Source: Pectinophora gossypiella
Lineage: Eukaryota > Arthropoda > Insecta > Lepidoptera > Gelechiidae
Direction of reading: 5' to 3'
Length of the DNA: 64,000 nt
NCBI RefSeq assembly: GCF_024362695.1
Contig: NC_065426.1
Location: forward strand, 4,308,236 to 4,372,235
Every line of letters starts with the position of its first letter. Positions within the stretch are counted from its first letter, which is position 1. Made by a program: the position numbers and the translations under genes. Shown piece by piece: positions 50,706 through 63,144 of this stretch. The notes under the pieces were generated by a model. It had not been told where the DNA came from and searched no databases. It was given only the letters and a program-made list of their open reading frames with translations.

Positions 50706-52226
50706 TCCGAAATAATGAAGCAGAGAAGCGAACTTAAAAATACTTAGCTATAAAAATAAGCTATGAATTACGTCTAAAAATGTTTTCCATATAAATATCA
50801 GACGCGTTTTAAACATATTTCAGCTAGTACGTTTAAATTTGCTATGAATAAAACATTTATGTCGATCCCAGCTGCGTGATATAGGGGCACAGAATAAAGA
50901 ATAAAACTGCGTTTAGGACGGTAACTCTTCGCCCCGCACCAATTCGTATCGGGCGCCAAGCTAGATTTACCTCACCCCCTCTGGAACTTATTTACGTCTA
51001 AATAGGCGTAAATGGATTCTTAAAAGCAGGTAAGTATGTTATTAATAGAGAATAGATAGACTTTCGTGTTTTAAAAGTACTTTAGTATTTTTGTTACGTA
51101 TATTTCATTAGTTCTAAGTTATATAGGTAATATTTAATATGAACTTTGATCTCATTTCCATGGGAAAGTATTTCAGCACTTAACTTGTATTAAACGAAAA
51201 TAGGCCTACGATAAACAATAAGTAGGTATAATTTTCTTTGCAAATTTGTGCTTTTGGGACCTTTTCGAATGAGGGAGTAAAGAAAGATGATGAATGAGAA
51301 ACGGCGGCGTGCGCTTAACCCAAAACCGCACGATACGTCACATAGGGTTTACTAGATGTGTCTTCAACACAGACAGATATTCAAATCATCTATTTAGATT
51401 AAGGATAAAATGAAAATTTTAAAAATAACCTATAAAATGTTAAATTGTAAAAAATCTACACCGAATACCACGTAAGCGCCGACGACGACCACGACGACGA
51501 CGACGACCTGGGATAGACATTTAGGAGTCGCCGTCGCCGGACACGGCTTGGACGCGATGATGAAGCGCCGTGTTAGATAAATCAGATGTGTTTTTTTTAA
51601 CAAAACCTCGCAATTGGCAAGTACATAGTTGTAAAAAGTAGTAGCCTAAATTTTTACCCGGAATGAAAATTTATTGAAAGAAATCGAGTTTCGTTGAAGA
51701 AAGTCACATTAGAATGTGATTTTTTTTTAAAGTAGCTTACCACTTTAAAGTCGTAAATCGCTTGCATGTTGTTCACTATGTAGTCGTAAGACTGAAAGTC
51801 CTTTTAAAATGCTAAACTCCATTGTTCAAACTATTGTGTCTACAAATCTCGGCCACAAAAATATAAGTGGACAAAATCCAGAAGACAACGCCCGTTAAAT
51901 AACAAATCCAACCGAATTTCATTTAGACACATCCAGCACATCTGTAAATCTTGGGTTAAATCGAAGCACATGTTATGTTATTCGCTTTTCCCTTACAAAT
52001 CCAGTGGACATATTCAATTTCACGGTTAACCAGAGTGTGCCGGTATAAACAGTCGTTCTCTGCTGCTATTTATACCCCGCTTTATAGGCTGTTCGCAAGC
52101 TTTTATAAACATTCTTTGGAAATCTGGTTGTGAAGAATGAGTATTGGCTTCTGTGCGGTTTATCATATTAAGACGTTTTATCGCTTTAGGTTTAAATGTA
52201 TTATCGTATTAGATTTGTGTATTGTA
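50706..52226. other. Intergenic, nothing recognised except small repeats
   Basis: 50895-50990 resembles the REP-2 start (GGACGGTAACTCTTCGCCCC). 51477-51508 is a short ACG/GAC trinucleotide run within a CG-rich 130-base island. No gene seen. Confidence 0.4.
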
Positions 52227-52638
52227 CAGGGTTTTAATGACATCGTAACGAAAACTTTGAGCTATGATTCAGACCATGAGTTAATATAAAGTGGAATTTT
52301 TCATGTTTTTTTTTTAATTATTTTCAATGGAAAATTCCACTTGATATTAACTCAAAATACTGAGCTGAATCATCCCTCTTATTATTCGTTACGATGTCAC
52401 TTACACCCTGTACAAATTAGTACAAGTAGCCATACAAGTAGGTATGGGTGTTAGTGACACCGTAACGAATATTGAAGGATGATTCAGACCATCATTCTGA
52501 GTTGATATCAAGTGGAATTTACTGTCAGAAAATTAATGAAATTAATGTTTTCTTTCATTATTTTAAGTTACATTGTTTTTCGAAGGAAAAGCCTGAATTA
52601 TCCCTCAAAGTATTCGTTCCGATGCCACTAACACTCTG
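52227..52638 (+). mobile_element. MITE-1 double-hairpin copy, shortened
   Basis: Ends CAGGGTTTTAATGACATCG and ACACTCTG, TA-flanked, with the linker CATACAAGTAGGTATGG at 52432. Both hairpins have lost arm segments (412 bp in total). Confidence 0.75.
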
Positions 52639-53163
52639 TATATATCTTTTATCGGCCCATTAGAGTTGCTTAACTCTTTCAATCATAATCCTTTCAGACG
52701 GCGACGACGCCCTGAGCCGAGGTTCGCAGAGTTCGGTTCGTTCCAGGTCAGTGTTCTTAGTGCCTATTTCTCCGGCCTAGTTATTGCGATTTGCGGCAAA
52801 TGAAATGAAATGAAAATTTATTGTCATAAATGTGGTAGGTATATAGATGGAAGCGATGCTTATAGTGCTCAGCACATTTAGTCATATTGTGAAATACAAT
52901 AATAATTACATAAGATACTTACAAATAATTACCTACAAATATACTTATCTAGATAAAAAACCCATGTATAAACTTAAAAACTCAAGCTATAAAACTGCTT
53001 TCCCTTTAACCAGTTTTTGAGTTGGGATCGAAACTTCAGAAGGGGTAGTTCTTTAATATGGTAAGCAATGGCGTTATAATTATGTTCTCACACACATAGA
53101 ATGGCAATTTTTATAATAAACTGTAGTTTTAGGAGTAAACTTATGTCTTAGTTTTAAAAAAAT
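52639..53163. other. Intergenic with probable LINE tail
   Basis: 52795-52990 (TGAAATGAAATGAAAATTTA) looks like a reverse LINE 3' end. 52690-52745 contains GCCCTGAGCCGAGGTTCGC, similar in reverse to REP-1 interior. Confidence 0.4.
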
Positions 53164-53506
53164 AAAAAAATCAACGGCCTCCGTGGTCCAGTGGTTGAGC
53201 GTTGGGCTTACGATCCGGAGGTCCCGGGTTCGAAGGTGGGGACATATCACAAAAATCACTTTGTGATCCCTAGTTTGGTTAGGACATTACAGGCTGATCA
53301 CCTGATTGTCAGAAAAGTAAGATGATCCGTGCTTCCGAAGGCAAGTAAAGCCGTTGGTCTCGGTTACTACTTACTGATGTAAGTAAGTAGTCGTTACATA
53401 AGCCATGTCAGGAGCCTTTGGCGGCTCAATATACAACCCTGAGACCAGGGTTGATGAGGTTGGTAATTCACCTCACAAGCCTCACGATAAAAGAAAAAAA
53501 AATCAA
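53164..53506 (+). mobile_element. SINE-A full copy with 11-bp flanking repeat
   Basis: AAAAAAATCAA at 53164-53174 and 53496-53506. Box A GTGGTCCAGTGGTTGAGCG; box B followed by a small deletion (GGGTTCGAAGGTGGGGAC). Confidence 0.85.
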
Positions 53507-54009
53507 AATCTATAATAACGTTAGAAAAAAGGTCATGAATCAGTTATAAGTAGACGCTATGCCCCAAAAACCTAATTATCAACATAACGCACCACGTATT
53601 ACGTCTGTTTCAATTACCAAAATCTCCGATTTAAAATAAGGCAGCTTTATTCCCTAGCTAACGTCGCCACGTTATATAGGAAGAGATTATAATCTAATAA
53701 TTCCTTTGAATATTTAAGGTAATTATCATGGATATTCAAAACGGCGAGTCTTTATACTGAGCCATAGAAGCGTTTATACGTTAGACGACACGACTATTAA
53801 TACGTAGGATTATTTTTGTCGATTTGTTTAATTGTATTTTATTAGTCTCATTAAAAAAATACATAATTAAAAAATTTTTTTTTCAATGTATTTATTTATT
53901 TATAGGAAAACCAACAGCTACATCAAATAGTATAAACATAAATATAAATCACAAAAGAGCCAATTATATATAGGTTTCCACAGATATTATAGTATTAAAT
54001 TATGAAATA
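53507..54009. other. Intergenic, nothing recognised
   Basis: The end (53888-53975) resembles 6620-6720, a probable LINE 3' end in reverse. Confidence 0.4.
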
Positions 54010-54475
54010 TAGGGTGTTAGTGACGACGTAACGAAAACTTTGAGGGATGATTCAGACCATGATTCTGTCTCAAAAGTACGGAACTGCAAATATAAAAAAA
54101 AAACATTAACATTTTCATGAATTTTTCGACAGAAATTTCCACTTGACATCAACTCAGAATCATGATCTGAATCATCCCCCTCGGTATTTGTTACGGAGTC
54201 ACTAATACCCATACGTACTTGTATGGCTACCTGTACGTACTTATACGGGGTGTAATTGACATCGAAACGATTACTGAAAGAGATTATTCAGATCATTATT
54301 CTGAGTTAATATCAAGTGGAATTTTTCATCGCAAAAATATAGAATTTAAAATAGATAATTAAAAAATAAAAAAAAATCACGAATTTTGCGACGGAAAATT
54401 TCACTTGATATTAACTCAGAATTATGGGTTGAATCATCACCCTCAGTATTCCTTCCTTACTATATCACTATCAAC
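54010..54475 (-). mobile_element. MITE-1 double-hairpin copy
   Basis: Reverse-type linker (CCATACGTACTTGTATGG). Left outer end AGGGTGTTAGTGACGACG intact; right outer end decayed. Confidence 0.75.
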
Positions 54476-55056
54476 ATGGAAATCAATTGTATTTTTTCTA
54501 ACATGATGGACTGTTGTGTGAGTATCAGGCTTTTAATTTTGTTATAATATGATCATCATCATAAGGGCAAGATGTATTATTCAATGTCGTAATGTCTGAA
54601 TTTCATGTATTTGTGTATTCCATCTTAGGACTGCAATACACCCACACTGTAATACGGATTACTATTTAATTTATCATGTTGGTCTAACAGAAAGCTAGGT
54701 GAAGGATTGGTACCTACTCAGATTATCTTGCAATGGATGTCCCTTTTAAGGGCTATCTTTCCACGGTGTACGGCCAGAACAAGAATTTTGGGCTCTGATG
54801 CAAATAAATTATGTAAAGTATGCGTTCACTCTGGAATAAAAAGCTGTATTTATTGTTTAAGTACACATACCACAATACAACATTTACACACAGCATTATA
54901 AAAATAATAATTTGGTATATATGCTTGCCAAAAAATGTGTACACAGCGTTTACTGCAAACGAAAACAAAACTGTGATATAGATACTAAACTATATACTTA
55001 TTAACAGATTTTTATACAAAAAAGTAGATTGATCAAAAGTGATTCAAATGTCCAGC
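54476..55056. other. Intergenic, nothing recognised
   Basis: AT-rich; no placed feature. Confidence 0.45.
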
Positions 55057-55330
55057 TTTTTTTTGACGTGACTTATTGTAGATTTGCCGCAGATGGCATT
55101 AACTACTTGGCCGGACAAATGGGGAGCGCTGAAGGCTCTCACCCGGTACAACGTTTAAGACAACAGGCCTGAGGGTGCCCAGTTGGGCGCGAACCTCGGC
55201 TCAGGGCGTCGTCTGAGAGGAAAAATATTTGAAAGAATTAATCAACCCTAGTGGGTCGATAGCGATAAGCGCTGAATGAGGGAAATCGTCGACCACGCCT
55301 ATGGGGTCGGTATCGGGGTCCAATATCAAA
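55057..55330 (+). repeat. REP-1, best-preserved copy
   Basis: TTTTTTGACGTGACTTATTG through GCGCTGAAGGCTCTCACCCG, GTGCCCAGTTGGGCGCGAAC and GATAAGCGCTGAATGAGGG. The block GGTGCCCAGTTGGGC is a small inverted repeat. Confidence 0.75.
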
Positions 55331-56194
55331 TGTCCCCAGCACTAACGAGACCTAAATACGGAAATAGACCATAAAATACAAAGTAATAAATACCAAACCA
55401 CAGTCAAAAATATGCTATTAGAAAAAAGTTATGGACAAATGAAAATAGATATCACCACTATTTATATAAAAAAATATATCAAGATATAAATATACAAGTT
55501 TATTGCTTAAGTGGAGAACCTAAGTGATTTAGCAGCAACTTGATAAAAAAAATATCGATTAGCATTTTCGCCATCAAATCGGCCTACCATCGTATCGTAT
55601 AGTATAAAATCAGCTATATAACTTAAGTCGTCTTGGCGTATAATCCTCAGGGATTTGTAAATTCATTACCCTCGATAAAAGTTGTCGGTGAATTAAAACG
55701 GAGATAAAAAGTTTAAAGACGGGCTATGAAGCTATAAAGTTGGCGATCAGATATTTTTTATGGGTGTTTCCTTCGAGCATCAGGTTTGTTTTAATAGGAA
55801 AATGATGAGTGGTTATTATGACTACTGAATATAGGGCTAGTTTATAGAGGTTCATGTGAATTATACTTATGAGTCTCAACACATTGTTGTGTGTGGAAAA
55901 GTCTTTACTTATCACACATTGTATGTTTGGGGGAAATCGGGGTTTCTGAAAGGATGATTAATTTTCTTTGCCGTGTCATTGGCAGAATAATCACATCTGG
56001 GACGAGAGGTTCGTGCCTAACTCGGCTGGACCCCGCAGATATCAGCGTCGTGCCTCACGCCAAGGCTTATGCTGAGTGACGTCCATTTATTAAGGATCCA
56101 CCGCCATCATATATGATCATTTCGACCAGCTTAATTCTTCAATCTTTTTAATTTTTTATTGCCGTTGTGTGCAAATTTTATGGTGGTGGAAAAT
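55331..56194. other. Intergenic, nothing recognised
   Basis: The plus frame 55891-56079 has no recognisable features. Confidence 0.4.
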
Positions 56195-56425
56195 TATATA
56201 TCAACCCCTCACGTGCAATGTTATTTTTCGATAAACACATTGGAATTATATAAATTGTATCGTGTTAACATTATAAAACCACTATAATATTAGCACACAA
56301 CGCAATGCCAAAGTATGTGTGTCATGTGTGTGTGTGTTAAGAAAAAAATTGTCCCACATATAGGACATGCACTTAAGACTTTAATTTTTTTTGCCTTATG
56401 TGTGGTTCATACACAGTGAACATGT
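56195..56425. mobile_element. MITE-3-related element
   Basis: Interior TTTTTCGATAAACACATTGG and right end GGTTCATACACAGTGAACAT match the TTAA-bounded copy at 9838-10021. The TTAA ends are degraded. Confidence 0.6.
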
Positions 56426-57130
56426 TATTGTTAAAGTGTGTGGCCACGTTATTTCTTTCTTTCTTTTGTTTATAATCTACTTAGTAATGTAAGTGTCCCA
56501 TAGTAAGATTGTGATTAGAAAATAAAACTTGACATAATAAGAGTGCACCAAAGCAAAGATATCAGGTGAAAATATCCTCTGATAGACCCGGCGCCTCTTG
56601 CGAATTCCCAAAAACATACCACGTGATTGGAGAATTTGTTTATATCAAAGCGACACGACGAAAAAGGTAATCAGCACGTCTCCTTACAAGTAAATAACAC
56701 GACCCAAGGGTATCAAATGCCCAATCAAACGGCGAAACCTTTTAGCATTTTTTATCGCCGCAAAATCAAGACACCAAGCCCGACAAGATGTAATTCTGCT
56801 GAATGTCCCTAAATCAGATAATCTGCATTATCCTATTGTACCAAAATGTACGGTGTGTACCCAAATTGTCCATACATCAAAGGTATGGCTTAGGGCAATC
56901 TAATTGTCCAAATATGGGTCAAGTTTCCTCCATAATGTAACCCATTTGCGAAGTCGTTTTTCATACCATAATGACTCTGTAGGGCTTGGTTCGTATTTGT
57001 TTTTTTATGGGTCACCTCATTTCATTTTACAGATTTGTGGGTATTTTGGGAATATTGTGTTATTTCCATTGTTATATGAGATGGTTAGGTTACATTTGTA
57101 TATTGTAAGTATATCGAAAATATATACATA
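56426..57130. other. Intergenic, nothing recognised
   Basis: No feature placed. Confidence 0.45.
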
Positions 57131-57131
57131 T

Positions 57132-57354
57132 ACAGTGTGGCCCAGAAGTTAAGGTTCAAAATGAAAAATTAGATAGAGGGGCTCATTGGCTACCAGAAAC
57201 ACCCCACAGGTTTAGGAGATATGACGTTCGTTCGTTTCTTTTTCTAGATTTTCTACCTTCCTTCAGAAATCATCATTTTGTCGCTAACTCTTTCTTAATA
57301 TTTATTTTATTTTACTTCATAACTATTCATAATGTGAACTTCTGGGCCACCCAC
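57132..57354. mobile_element. MITE-6 (Tc1/mariner-like, TA target)
   Basis: GTGTGGCCCAGAAGTT at 57135-57150 is mirrored by AACTTCTGGGCCACCCAC at the right end. The flanks are TATA-rich. No ORF. End style and TA context fit a mariner-derived element. Confidence 0.65.
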
Positions 57355-58052
57355 ATATATATTATGTATACATATTATATAAACAGGTCAGGTACGGTTC
57401 AAACACTTCTTTTATAGTAAATCACACCACCATCGTCTACAATCCGCTATCGTCTATATCTCCCCTCTGCTTCCCTTCTAACTCTCTCACTCATTCACAC
57501 TTCTTCACGCAGTCTCATTTGTCTATGCATCCCTTCTGTATTATATACCTTCTGTACTACTCACGTCACTCGTCTATTTCTGACACAATCATCTCAACTC
57601 ACCTATCACTCCATTGGTTTACCTACCACTACCGTAGATACAGCGTTTGATACAAAATGCGGCGAAAACTTAACGCTTGTTTAGCTATATACGTACATTC
57701 GTAACGCGGTCGGACAATACTGCGACTCGGATTGACCGGGAGTACTTGTTTTAATGTATTTTAAACTAAAATAATAATTTTGATGGGTGTTACTGCGAAA
57801 GATTAAAATCCTTATACTATGATAACATGGACAATGTCATAACTTATTAGAAATAATGATCTTCCATCATTCTTTTTTCGCTTTGAGCTTCTATTTTTGT
57901 TTTAACCACGAACTTCCCCGTGTTTCCAGTTCGGCGCCTAGTCGCGCACTGAGGTAAAGTACTGTCAATGTCGCTATATTAACAGTTACTTAGCGTCCCA
58001 CTTTTGAGCGCTGATGCTCAATATACGGTAGTAGTAAATCGGATCGGAGTTA
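57355..58052. other. Intergenic, pyrimidine-rich tract
   Basis: 57450-57620 is unusually CT-rich (TCTCCCCTCTGCTTCCCTTC). No gene. Confidence 0.4.
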
Positions 58053-58197
58053 CTTTCGAACAATCGGATGATCAGCCTATAATGTCCTAACCAAACTAGG
58101 ATCATAAAGTAATGTATGTGATTATGTCCCCACCGGGATTCGAACCCGCGAACCAGATCTCGAGCCCAACGCTCAACCACTGGACCATGGAGGTCGT
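58053..58197 (-). mobile_element. SINE-A 5' part
   Basis: GATGATCAGCCTATAATGTC to CCACTGGACCATGGAGG, with box B GGGATTCGAACCCGCG. Confidence 0.7.
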
Positions 58198-58734
58198 TAA
58201 TTGTTTAATAAACTCAAGTCCAGACGCTAAAAAAATCCTATCACGGATCCATAAAGCACAGAACACATGCAATAATCACGATGTATATCTGAGATAAAAC
58301 TGGAATCATCTCGTTCGCCAGAGGAAATTGAATAACAAATCCTCTGAGGATAAGTGAGGGCCGCACTTTTGATTTACCACGTACCAGCCCGTGTCGGTTC
58401 AAGGCCTTTTTCGTAACATATTATATACTGTTACACCGAGCAAAATCAATCGACTAGTTAATACTGGTGATGCTCCTGTGACCGATCTGTTTCGCTCAGA
58501 TTAGATTTCTCTTAGATTACATTTCGCTTAGACTAGATTAGCTTAGCTTAGCTTATGCTAAGTTTGTTATTGTGTTGTTTATCTTTATGTGTTATGCTAA
58601 TTTCAGCCAATACTAAACTAATGTGACGTAAATTTTTACGTTTGACAGTTCTTTAGTATTTAAATTCAATAATCGCTTAATCTGTTAATTAGTAAGCTGC
58701 TTAAAGGCGACGACTTTACAGTGACCAGGGCGTT
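58198..58734. other. Intergenic, nothing recognised
   Basis: 58500-58560 has TTAGATT/TTAGCTTAGC short direct repeats. Confidence 0.4.
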
Positions 58735-59278
58735 AGCCAAGTTGCAAACGATTATGATAATCGACAGATTTATTTTTGACGTGCCTTATTTTAGATTTGT
58801 CGCAGATGGCATAAACTACTTGTCCGGACGAATGGGGACGAATGGGCTCTCACCCGGTACAAAATTTAAGACAACAGGCCTGGGTGACAGTGATAAAAAT
58901 GTATGTTTTGATATGTTACCTTATGTCACTTTGGGCCTTGGCCAAGTAGCAAACGATTATGATAATCGATAGTGACAATGATAGTGAATCCTATCACTGT
59001 TACTTTGATTGTAAAAGACGAAAGATATATTTCGAAAGAAAACCGGGTCAATTGTCCAGGGGCCCGTTTAATAAAACTTACAATTGTAAATTACAATGAC
59101 AATTTGATGTACATTGCGGAGTGTGTGATCACGAATATTATGCAGTTTCATATTAGCTACGTAATGAACATCAAATTGTCGTTGTAATTTACAATTGTAA
59201 GTTTTATTAAACAGGCCCCAGGTGAGAGACCACAGCGCTCATCTGCGACAAACCTCCAATAAATCACGTCAAATAAAA
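58735..59278. repeat. Two inverted REP-1 ends around MITE-8, with a direct duplication
   Basis: A REP-1 start (TTTTGACGTGCCTTATTTTA, 58773) faces an inverted REP-1 start at 59222-59275 (CCAATAAATCACGTCAAA). GCAAACGATTATGATAATCGA occurs at about 58743-58763 and 58946-58966. MITE-8 sits between. Confidence 0.6.
59059..59219. mobile_element. MITE-8 foldback (161 bp)
   Basis: GGGGCCCGTTTAATAAAACT, then TACAATTGTAAATTACAA at the left is mirrored by TTGTAATTTACAATTGTA, then TTTTATTAAACAGGCCCC at the right, a stem of about 50 bp. Confidence 0.8.
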
Positions 59279-59727
59279 AAAAAACAACTGTCAATTGCAC
59301 AATCGTACGTATTCTGTCTTTTCTAGGATCATTCTGTTCGCATTAACGTAAATCCTTCCAAAGCTGAACAGCGCATCTGCTAAAGGTCTAAGTACAAAGT
59401 TGGTTAGTCGTATGCCCCTGTGCTGTGCAGTGTACACGTCCTTTATAAACTTGTACGGACTCCACTCGCAGTTTAGAGAAACTTGTCAAGTTTTTGTGAG
59501 GTACAGAGCATGAGTGGGAGAGTTTATTTTGTTGTTATGGGCGATAGGCTGATTCTTGTCACCGTATGGTTCATCATATCTAAGACTTCGTATTAATAGT
59601 GGCCGCAAGGTATGCCAGCATGGTGAATCGAATTGGTGACTCACATGGTGAATAAATCTTAGCCACAAATGGCATTAACTACTGCGCTGGGGGTTGTCAC
59701 CCGAAATATTATGAGTTGAACGTGATA
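59279..59727. other. Intergenic, nothing recognised
   Basis: No feature placed. Confidence 0.45.
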
Positions 59728-60031
59728 TTCCAGTCTTGTTCTTCCATCGTGTGGGTTGTGTGGTGGTGATAATCCAGCTTATCAACCCTGGTGTCAAGGT
59801 TATTGAGCCGCCAAAAGTCCCATGTAACGACTGGTTACTTACTGATGTAAAGGTAAAAAGTAAGTAGTAACCGGGACCAACGGCTAAACGTTCCTTGCTT
59901 TCGGACAATCAGGTGATCAGTCTGTAACGTCCTTACCAAACTATTTTTGGGATATTTCCTCACCGGGATTCGAACCCGCTACCTCCGGATCGTGACTCTA
60001 ACGCTCAACCACTCGACCACGGACTTCCAGT
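59728..60031 (-). mobile_element. SINE-A near-full copy with 7-bp flanking repeat
   Basis: TTCCAGT at 59728-59734 and 60025-60031. Tail, core and tRNA-like head (GGGATTCGAACCCGCTACC) all present with small deletions. Confidence 0.8.
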
Positions 60032-60317
60032 TCTAGTAAAACTAACGTTTTCTCTTTCTACTTGTACCAAACACGAGTAAGGTTCAAGAGGGACCGAAGT
60101 CTGAGGTCTGATAGCAACGGAAATTGAAAGCAGAGGTCTACTCAAACTCGACCCGATCGGAACTTAGATCTCTGTCGCGGACCATTCAAAAAGTGACTCT
60201 TGCCGATATTCCATAGATCATATCTTACAAGTTAATTGGTAAAGTTTTCACATAAATAATAATATTAATAATAAAAAATATTTATTTAGTCATTGGTGTT
60301 TATACACCCCAAATAAG
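60032..60317. other. Intergenic, nothing recognised
   Basis: AT-rich near the right end (AATAATAATATTAATAAT). Confidence 0.4.
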
Positions 60318-60640
60318 TTTAAGTTACTTATACCTGTCATTTTCTTATCCGCCGAAAAGAAAAAGGACGGGTATGCGATAGGCATAAAATTTATGGAATA
60401 CTTGTCAATTTTAAGCAGAAATTTAAAAATCTCACTCAAAATTTTATATTGGCCTATAACCCGACAGAATTAGGTAGTTTCCCAGGTGAAAGATAAATTA
60501 TGAAGTTCTGATTAACTATGAAGACAGATGTAAAGGTGATAAAAACTTTTCTGTTTTCTATTTAACTTATTTCTGAATTTTAATACAGAAAAATGTAATA
60601 ATATTAAGTGCGACTTTTTATTACGTTTTAACCATACACA
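60318..60640. mobile_element. MITE-5 left part followed by MITE-4 part
   Basis: 60318-60470: TATACCTGTCATTTTCTTAT, then CCGCCGAAAAG (MITE-5). 60472-60640: GTAGTTTCCCAGGTGAAAGA (MITE-4), right end missing. Confidence 0.6.
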
Positions 60641-61529
60641 TCTACTTACCCCTTTGGGAATACTGGCGTGATGCTTTGTAATTATGTATAATATTAGATG
60701 AACACACCCTTAGACGCTATGTTGTTTTTTTACCGACTTCAAAAATTTTTTTTTGTTCGAAAGGAGATATTACCAAGGTGGTCCCATGTTAAGGAAGTCA
60801 GGGTCTGATGATAGCAGACCAGAGAAATCATGGTGAATTTTCAAAAATCGTAGGGGCGACTAGTGCGTTTGTAAGGTCAAATTGGTCGAATCGGTCTCTA
60901 GGCCCCGGGAAAACTTCGAGACCTTCGGAAACTGATCAGCATCAGGGAGACACCCTATTCAAAACAATACAGCACAGCGGTCGTTTTATTATAGAATAGC
61001 AATTTCTTCCAAGCCACCTTAGGCGAACATAAGCTCTAAAACCACGTGTTCTATACTACGTCCTGACACTTCACACACGTAGGAAGCCGTTCTAAAGCCG
61101 TAGAGGACATGAAGCATACTTAACGACAGCTAGTCGATGTGAATTGGAAGTGGCTAGGCTAACAGCTAACTCGATGGCTTAATGGCTACTGACATATTGC
61201 CAATAAAGTGGTCTAACGTCGCGCGTCGTGGGGGCTCATGTATGCTAGACATTTTTTTAAGAAAAGACAAAAGAAAAAGAAAAGAATAAATTTATTGCCA
61301 GTAACAATTTACATTTGCTATATGAACTAGGTAATTATGAATATTACGAATACGGGAAAAGGAAATGGCTCAGCTTGTATTGCGACGGAACCATGCTATG
61401 GCGCCATCCAGCGCTGGTTTTCAGTCATTTCCTCTTCCTGGGATATTGTGCGGAAGTAATTGTCAATAATTTTTAATAAATACATTTATTTCCACACTCA
61501 ATAAAAATAGGTTATAAATCATTGAGCAT
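60641..61529. other. Intergenic with an unclassified short repeat
   Basis: 60720-60850 (TTTTTACCGACTTCAAAAAT, then AGGAGATATTACCAAGGTGG) is of a kind often seen dispersed in Lepidoptera; only this copy occurs here. 61262-61320 resembles a LINE 3' tail. Confidence 0.35.
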
Positions 61530-61602
61530 ACAATGGTGTTAGTGACATCATAACGAAAACTTTGAGGGATGATGACGGTGATTCTGAGTTGATATGAATT
61601 GT
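61530..61602 (+). mobile_element. MITE-1 left-arm remnant
   Basis: GGTGTTAGTGACATCATAAC, then GATTCTGAGTTGATATGAAT, then breaks off. Confidence 0.6.
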
Positions 61603-61739
61603 AACGTTGACAGCGACTTTCCGAACGGCGACCCTCGCTACGGCGAGTCTCTTTACGGCGAGTGGCCTTATTTTCTCTCTACGTCGAGCGAGTATTGACG
61701 TTATAGTACAGTTGTGGTAAAAACTTCAGGTGGAAAAGT

Positions 61740-62050
61740 CATCATTATCATCATCTCCCAAGCTTGAGTTGTGGGTACCTAATTCATCTGACTCGTCATC
61801 TCCCTAGCATTATTCCGTTTTTCACAGGGTACCGCTTACCTAACCTGAAGATTTGAGAGGTCCGGTTTTTTACAGAAGCGACTGCCTGTCTGACCCGCGA
61901 GGGGAAAACCAGCCCAATACAGGTTAGGTCACATACCTCCGACAATTCATTTCCCGGGAATGTGTATCTGTTACGGTGTTACTAACACCTATAACGAACG
62001 GGGATTCGAGCCCATAACATTACGATGTAAGTTGCGCGTTCTCCAAACAG
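61740..62050 (-). mobile_element. SINE-D with tRNA-like head remnant
   Basis: CATCTCCCTAGCATTATTCC, then CAGAAGCGACTGCCTGTCTG, ending in reverse with a GGGATTCGAGCCCATAAC (61999-62016) box B-like motif. Confidence 0.6.
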
Positions 62051-62157
62051 GTTCATAGGTATTCATGTAATAGTGGTTGATGGCTGGTATAAAGTATTTA
62101 GCTACTAACAGCAACAAAAATCGATTTTTAATTAAACATTCATATTTCTTTTTTTTT

Positions 62158-62312
62158 GACGACGCTCAGTAGGTAGGCCCGCTACAAGGTGGACCGACGA
62201 TCTGGTGAAGGTCGCGGGAAGCCGCTGGATGCGGGCAGCGCAGCACCGATCGTCGTGGAGATCCTTGCGGGAGGCCTATGCCCAGCAGTGGGCGTCGTAC
62301 GGATAATGATTT
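62158..62312 (+). mobile_element. LINE 3' end
   Basis: Frame reads RWTDDLVKVAGSRWMRAAQ, then SWRSLREAYAQQWASYG and a stop: a LINE polyprotein C-terminus. 62325-62365 then repeats a SINE-B-like end (TATGCCCAGCAGTAGAACGT). Confidence 0.75.
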
Positions 62313-62365
62313 CTTTTTGTTATTAGGAGATATATGCCCAGCAGTAGAACGTATGTATGGGTTAT

Positions 62366-62791
62366 TGATGTTTATTTTTTGTCTATCTATTAAAAAAAAA
62401 CACAACGTCCTTCAGTGTTTCCAATTTCACCCTTTAAAAAAACCTTTTTCTTTTTAATAGCTTTATTATGCAAATTCAATAATAGCATACTGAATTAACC
62501 CTTCTAACTTTTATGCATTTTCTTTTAAAGGTGTTAATAAAGGCACCGTCAAACTGGTTTGGTAATCGCGGTAAATCGGTCACGCAGAAGCGTAGCGGCA
62601 AGGTTTGCATACTGATCAGGTATTCCGCTCGCGTCATGTGAAGCCTGAAGAAAGACGACTGGGTTTCGAATTTCGCGTCACCTCGTATCACGTTTACATT
62701 TTGCGTCATCCTAGTTTGGTCGAAGCTTTATTCACGAAAGTCCTTAACAACGAAGCCTTGAAGTGGCTGACATCCCCTAAAATTAATTTAC
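62366..62791. other. Intergenic, nothing recognised
   Basis: Overlapping plus and minus frames (62476-62805) are of moderate GC but match no family I know. Confidence 0.4.
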
Positions 62792-63144
62792 AGTTAACAG
62801 ACTAACGGCCTCTGCGGTCCAGTGGTTGAGTGTTGGGCTCACGATCCGGAGCTCCCAGGTTCGAATCCCGGTGGGGACATATCATAAAAATCACTTTGTC
62901 ATCCCTAGTTTGGTTAGGACATTACAGGCTGATCACCTGATTGTCCAAAATTAAGATGATCTGTGCTTCGGAAGGCACGTTAAGCCGTTGGTCCCGGTTG
63001 CTACTTACTGTTGTAAGTGAGTAATCGTTACCTGAGCCATGTCAGGGGCCTTTGGTGGCTCAATAATAACCCTGACACCAGGGTTGCTGAGGTTGGTAAT
63101 TAACCTCACAACCCACACGATAGAGGAAGAAGTTTACAGACTTA
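62792..63144 (+). mobile_element. SINE-A full copy with diverged 14-bp target duplication
   Basis: AGTTAACAGACTAA (62792-62805) versus AGTTTACAGACTTA (63131-63144). Full head (box B GGTTCGAATCCCGG), core, 3' region and a GAGGAAGA tail. Two mismatches in the duplication suggest age. Confidence 0.85.

Noticed and set aside
62476..62805. Overlapping plus and minus frames of 66-77 codons
   Set aside because: No recognisable protein features; the two frames lie on opposite strands of the same DNA.
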